Of a stretch of DNA of 8,541 nt, positions 5,981 through 8,541 are shown in pieces. Both the position numbers and the translations under genes were made by a program. The notes below the pieces were generated by a model. That model did not search any database and had not been told where the DNA came from. It saw only the letters and a program-made list of their open reading frames with translations. Source of the stretch: Cytophagales bacterium (GTDB lineage Bacteria; Bacteroidota; Bacteroidia; Cytophagales; Spirosomataceae). The stretch spans positions 1-8,541 of the forward strand of contig JABMMK010000290.1 of NCBI GenBank assembly GCA_013205605.1, read 5' to 3'. Numbering within the stretch: the stretch's first letter is position 1; each line of letters starts with the position of its first letter.

Positions 5981-8368
5981 ATGAAAAAGTTAATGACATT
6001 ATTTATTTTGTTTGTTTCTGTTCAGTCCATTTTTGCTCAAAAAATGCGCGGGCAGGTGCTAGATCAAGAATCGAAATTACCTTTATGGGGCGCTTCTGTT
6101 TCTTACGTAGGAAGTCCCAATGGAACGATAACGGATGCCAATGGATATTTTTCCATTCGTTTGCTTTCTCAAAAAAACACCCTGAAAATTAGTTTTGTTG
6201 GCTATGAGCCGGTCGAGATGTTAGCTGAAAAAGCAAATCGTGTCGAATTAAAACGCTCCAGTTTTTTACAAGATGAAGTGACGGTCAAGGCCTTGCGCGC
6301 GGATGAAAATTCGGCGATGGCCTTTTCAAATGTTTCGGCAGCGGAACTAGGCAAAAATAACCTGGGCCAAGATATGCCCAATTTGCTAAATTTTACTCCA
6401 TCAGTGGTGACTACTTCCGATGCGGGTGCGGGAATTGGTTATACCGGAATTAGAATTCGAGGCTCAGACGCGACGAGGGTTAATGTGACGATCAATGGCA
6501 TTCCTGTCAATGATTCTGAATCTCAAGGAACCTATTGGGTCAATATGCCCGATTTTGCGAGCTCAGTTAATTCTGTTCAAATACAAAGGGGTGTAGGTAC
6601 GTCGACGAACGGTGCCGGTGCTTTTGGTGGATCGGTCAACATGCAAACAAATCATTTTGAGGAGAAATCCTATGCAGAAATAAATACTTCTGGGGGATCT
6701 TTTGGAACGCTTAAGACAACACTGAAATTAGGGTCGGGGTTGTTGGGTGGCAAATTTACGGTGGATGGACGTTTGTCAAGAATCGTTTCGGATGGCTACA
6801 TCGACCGCGCATCCTCTAATCTTCAATCCGCTTATCTGTCTGCTGCTTATTTTGGCAAAAAAAGCTTTGTGCGGGTCAATTATTTTCTTGGCAAAGAGAA
6901 GACTTTTCAGTCTTGGTATGGGACTCCAGAATCTCGCGTGAGTGGTTCTAAAACCGAGATGCAGGCTTATATTGAACGCAATTATTTGTCGAACGCGGAG
7001 GCCGAAAACTTGTTGAAATCTGGCCGGACTTATAATTATTATACCTATGCAAACCAAACGGATAATTATGCTCAGGATCATGTGCAATTGTTGACAAATC
7101 ATCGAATTTCCGCTGCCTGGAATTTAGATTTAAATGCTCATTATACTTATGGAAGGGGTTATTACGAAGAATTCAAGCCTGAAGCCGCTTTAGAAAATTA
7201 TGGAATAAATTCAAAAATTAGCACCGATTTGGTTCGCCAAAAATGGTTAGATAATGACTTTTATGGATCGACTTTTTCGTTGCAGTATGAAGGATCTACC
7301 AAGATTAAATTCAATTTTGGGGGTGCTTGGAATCGATATGTAGGGAGACATTATGGACTCATTTTGGAGGGGAAATTCTTGCCTGTTTCATACAAAGGCT
7401 ATGAGTGGTATCGGAGTAGGTCCCAAAAAACGGATTTGAATTTCTATGCAAAAGCTAATTTGGTTTTAGCTGATCGTTGGAATGCATACCTTGATTTACA
7501 ATACCGAACGGTGGGACATACGATGTTGGGCACGGCAGATAAGTTTTTGACATTGGCCAATCAAAACAGCTATCAATTTTTTAACCCCAAAGCGGGTTTG
7601 ACCCATCAGATTTCAGATGAATCAAAAATTTATTCTTCGATTTCTATGGGCAGCAGGGAACCTAGTCGGCAAGATTTTGTAGACAATCCAAATTCCGCAC
7701 CCCGACCCGAATACCTTCAGGATTATGAGCTAGGTTATCAGCGTGCTGGGAAAAAATATGCCTTGCAATTGAACGGCTATTTCATGAAATATAAGGATCA
7801 ATTGGTCCTTACCGGCGCCCTAAATAATGTAGGCGAGGCGATACGAACCAATGCTACAGACAGTTACCGATTGGGTCTAGAGGCTTCTTTGAATTATCAA
7901 ATTTTGCCTTATCTCCTTTGGTCGGGAAATGTAACGTTGAGCCAAAATAAAATACAGAATTTCAATGAGAAGTTGACCGATTACGAAAACTACACCGAGA
8001 AAATCATCCCACACGGCACAACGGATATAGCGTATTCTCCCAATGTAATCGCCGGGAATACGATTACCTATAAAATAGGAGCTTTTGAGGGAGCGCTTTT
8101 GTCTAAATATGTAGGCAAGCAATATTTAGATAATACGTCAACGGAAAAGCGATCATTGGCTGCTTATGTCACTCAAGATTTGAGGTTTAGCTATGTGTTT
8201 TCTACACACATCAGCGCTACTTTATTGCTGAACAATGTGTTGAATTCAATGTACTCGTCTAATGGATATACCTATAGTTACCTCTATGCAGGAGAATTAA
8301 CGACGGAAAATTTCCAATATCCTCAGGCGGGGTTCAACTTTTTATTGGGACTCAATATTCGACTGTAG
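5981..8368 (+). CDS. TonB-dependent outer-membrane receptor, probably for thiamin
   Basis: A 795-residue outer-membrane transporter powered by TonB-ExbB-ExbD. Signal peptide 1-19 (MKKLMTLFILFVSVQSIFA, cleavage before Gln20). Carboxypeptidase-regulatory-like beta-sandwich about 21-90 (GQVLDQESKLPLWGASV, then TDANGYFSI and ISFVGYEP). A TonB-box-like DEVTVKALRA at 98-107. Plug about 110-225, with GIRIRGSDATRVNVTINGIP (156-175) and SVQIQRGVGTS...GAGAFGGSVN (198-220). A 22-strand-type barrel about 230-795, rich in aromatic alternation and ending FNFLLGLNIRL. Length is normal for the class. Substrate assignment rests on the TPP riboswitch upstream: in Bacteroidota, TPP-controlled receptors of the OMR1 type take up thiamin, usually beside PnuT and a thiamin pyrophosphokinase. 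Neither follows here. The ATG at 5981 is the start because the signal peptide follows at once. No SusD-like partner is present, so this is not a SusCD pair. Confidence 0.9.
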   Translation: MKKLMTLFILFVSVQSIFAQKMRGQVLDQESKLPLWGASVSYVGSPNGTITDANGYFSIRLLSQKNTLKISFVGYEPVEMLAEKANRVELKRSSFLQDEVTVKALRADENSAMAFSNVSAAELGKNNLGQDMPNLLNFTPSVVTTSDAGAGIGYTGIRIRGSDATRVNVTINGIPVNDSESQGTYWVNMPDFASSVNSVQIQRGVGTSTNGAGAFGGSVNMQTNHFEEKSYAEINTSGGSFGTLKTTLKLGSGLLGGKFTVDGRLSRIVSDGYIDRASSNLQSAYLSAAYFGKKSFVRVNYFLGKEKTFQSWYGTPESRVSGSKTEMQAYIERNYLSNAEAENLLKSGRTYNYYTYANQTDNYAQDHVQLLTNHRISAAWNLDLNAHYTYGRGYYEEFKPEAALENYGINSKISTDLVRQKWLDNDFYGSTFSLQYEGSTKIKFNFGGAWNRYVGRHYGLILEGKFLPVSYKGYEWYRSRSQKTDLNFYAKANLVLADRWNAYLDLQYRTVGHTMLGTADKFLTLANQNSYQFFNPKAGLTHQISDESKIYSSISMGSREPSRQDFVDNPNSAPRPEYLQDYELGYQRAGKKYALQLNGYFMKYKDQLVLTGALNNVGEAIRTNATDSYRLGLEASLNYQILPYLLWSGNVTLSQNKIQNFNEKLTDYENYTEKIIPHGTTDIAYSPNVIAGNTITYKIGAFEGALLSKYVGKQYLDNTSTEKRSLAAYVTQDLRFSYVFSTHISATLLLNNVLNSMYSSNGYTYSYLYAGELTTENFQYPQAGFNFLLGLNIRL

Positions 8369-8412
8369 GAATTTAAAAAATGATCAATTTACTGGATAAA
8401 AAATATTCTCGA

Positions 8413-8443
8413 CTTGCAAATGTTATCTAATTAGCTAACTTTG
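8413..8443 (+). promoter_or_regulatory. Bacteroidota-type promoter for the right-edge gene
   Basis: CTTG (8413-8416), a 19-bp spacer and TAACTTTG (8436-8443) fit TTG-N19-TANNTTTG. A start near 8450 leaves only about 10 nt before the ATG at 8461. It implies that the downstream gene is not simply read through from the receptor. I see no intrinsic terminator between the receptor stop (8368) and this promoter. Confidence 0.7.
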
Positions 8444-8461
8444 TGTTTAATAAATTAGCTA
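8429..8461 (+). repeat. Pair of 9-bp direct repeats flanking the transcription start (candidate operator)
   Basis: AATTAGCTA occurs at 8429-8437 and again at 8453-8461, 24 bp start to start. The first overlaps the -10 box and contains the palindrome TTAGCTAA (8431-8438); the second runs into the start codon. Repeated palindromic half-sites over a promoter are common for autoregulated toxin-antitoxin genes, but no regulator is in view. Confidence 0.4.
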
Positions 8462-8541
8462 TGAGTCAGGCGTTTTTAAGGGAAGTTTTTTATTATAACG
8501 ACTACTATCTGAAATTCTTTAAAACCTTAAATCCTGATACA
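8461..8541 (+). CDS. Probable RelE/HigB-like (Gp49-like) toxin, N-terminal 27 residues (3' part outside window)
   Basis: An open frame from the ATG at 8461 to the window edge. The protein starts MSQAFLREVFYYNDYYLKFF and continues KTLNPDT. The pattern of a short beta-strand with 'FY..YY..FF..L', then a polar turn, resembles the first strand and helix of the Bacteroidota Gp49-like/HigB branch of RelE/ParE toxins, which are ribosome-dependent mRNA endonucleases usually encoded just before an HTH antitoxin. This is recognition from 27 residues only; no catalytic residues are visible. A consensus promoter and a direct-repeat pair directly precede it, which supports a real start. It sits where pnuT or a thiamin kinase would be expected in other thiamin loci and has no evident link to thiamin. 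Confidence 0.5.
   Translation, partial: MSQAFLREVFYYNDYYLKFFKTLNPDT

Noticed and set aside
5947..6192. 81-codon frame overlapping the receptor start
   Set aside because: It overlaps the receptor signal peptide and sandwich domain in another frame, and the receptor frame has strong family motifs.
6776..7102. 108-codon minus-strand frame inside the receptor gene
   Set aside because: Antisense to a well-supported coding region, with no family resemblance and no promoter.
8354..8416. Near-repeat AATATTCGACTG (8354-8365) and AATATTCTCGACTTG (8402-8416)
   Set aside because: Short, A/T-rich and interrupted; the first copy is receptor coding sequence. No inverted repeats or target duplication indicate a mobile element boundary.

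Overview
The window looks like a chromosomal segment of a gliding-lineage member of the Bacteroidota, probably Cytophagales-like (the order is inference). Three things point there. It encodes a GldJ-type gliding/type IX secretion lipoprotein. It encodes a TonB-dependent receptor with an N-terminal carboxypeptidase-regulatory-like domain. Its intergenic regions carry promoters of the Bacteroidota form TTTG-N17-23-TANNTTTG, with A/T-rich leaders and no Shine-Dalgarno sequences.

Layout. 1-208 (minus) is the start of elongation factor G (fusA), cut by the window edge and read from a consensus promoter at 313-343. 355-1035 (plus) is a ComF-family phosphoribosyltransferase. It converges, with only 4 bp between stop codons, on 1040-2308 (minus), a GldJ-like lipoprotein with its own promoter. 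2373-5726 (minus) is mfd, the transcription-repair coupling factor; its start is placed at the internal ATG, not at an upstream GTG. 5727-5980 is a dense regulatory region holding back-to-back overlapping promoters, a TPP (THI-box) riboswitch at 5800-5880 and a possible switching hairpin. 5981-8368 (plus) is a TonB-dependent receptor which, because of the riboswitch, is best read as the outer-membrane thiamin importer. 8461-8541 (plus) is the beginning of a probable RelE/HigB-like toxin gene with its own promoter and a pair of direct repeats, cut by the window edge.

How they work together. The genes do not form one pathway. There are housekeeping functions (translation, transcription-coupled repair), a surface/secretion lipoprotein, a DNA-uptake-type PRTase, and a vitamin-uptake unit in which thiamin pyrophosphate level controls the receptor mRNA. 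No complete novel system is visible. The points most worth following are the regulatory architecture at 5760-5980, the stem-loop embedded in the end of comF, and the incomplete toxin locus at the right edge.
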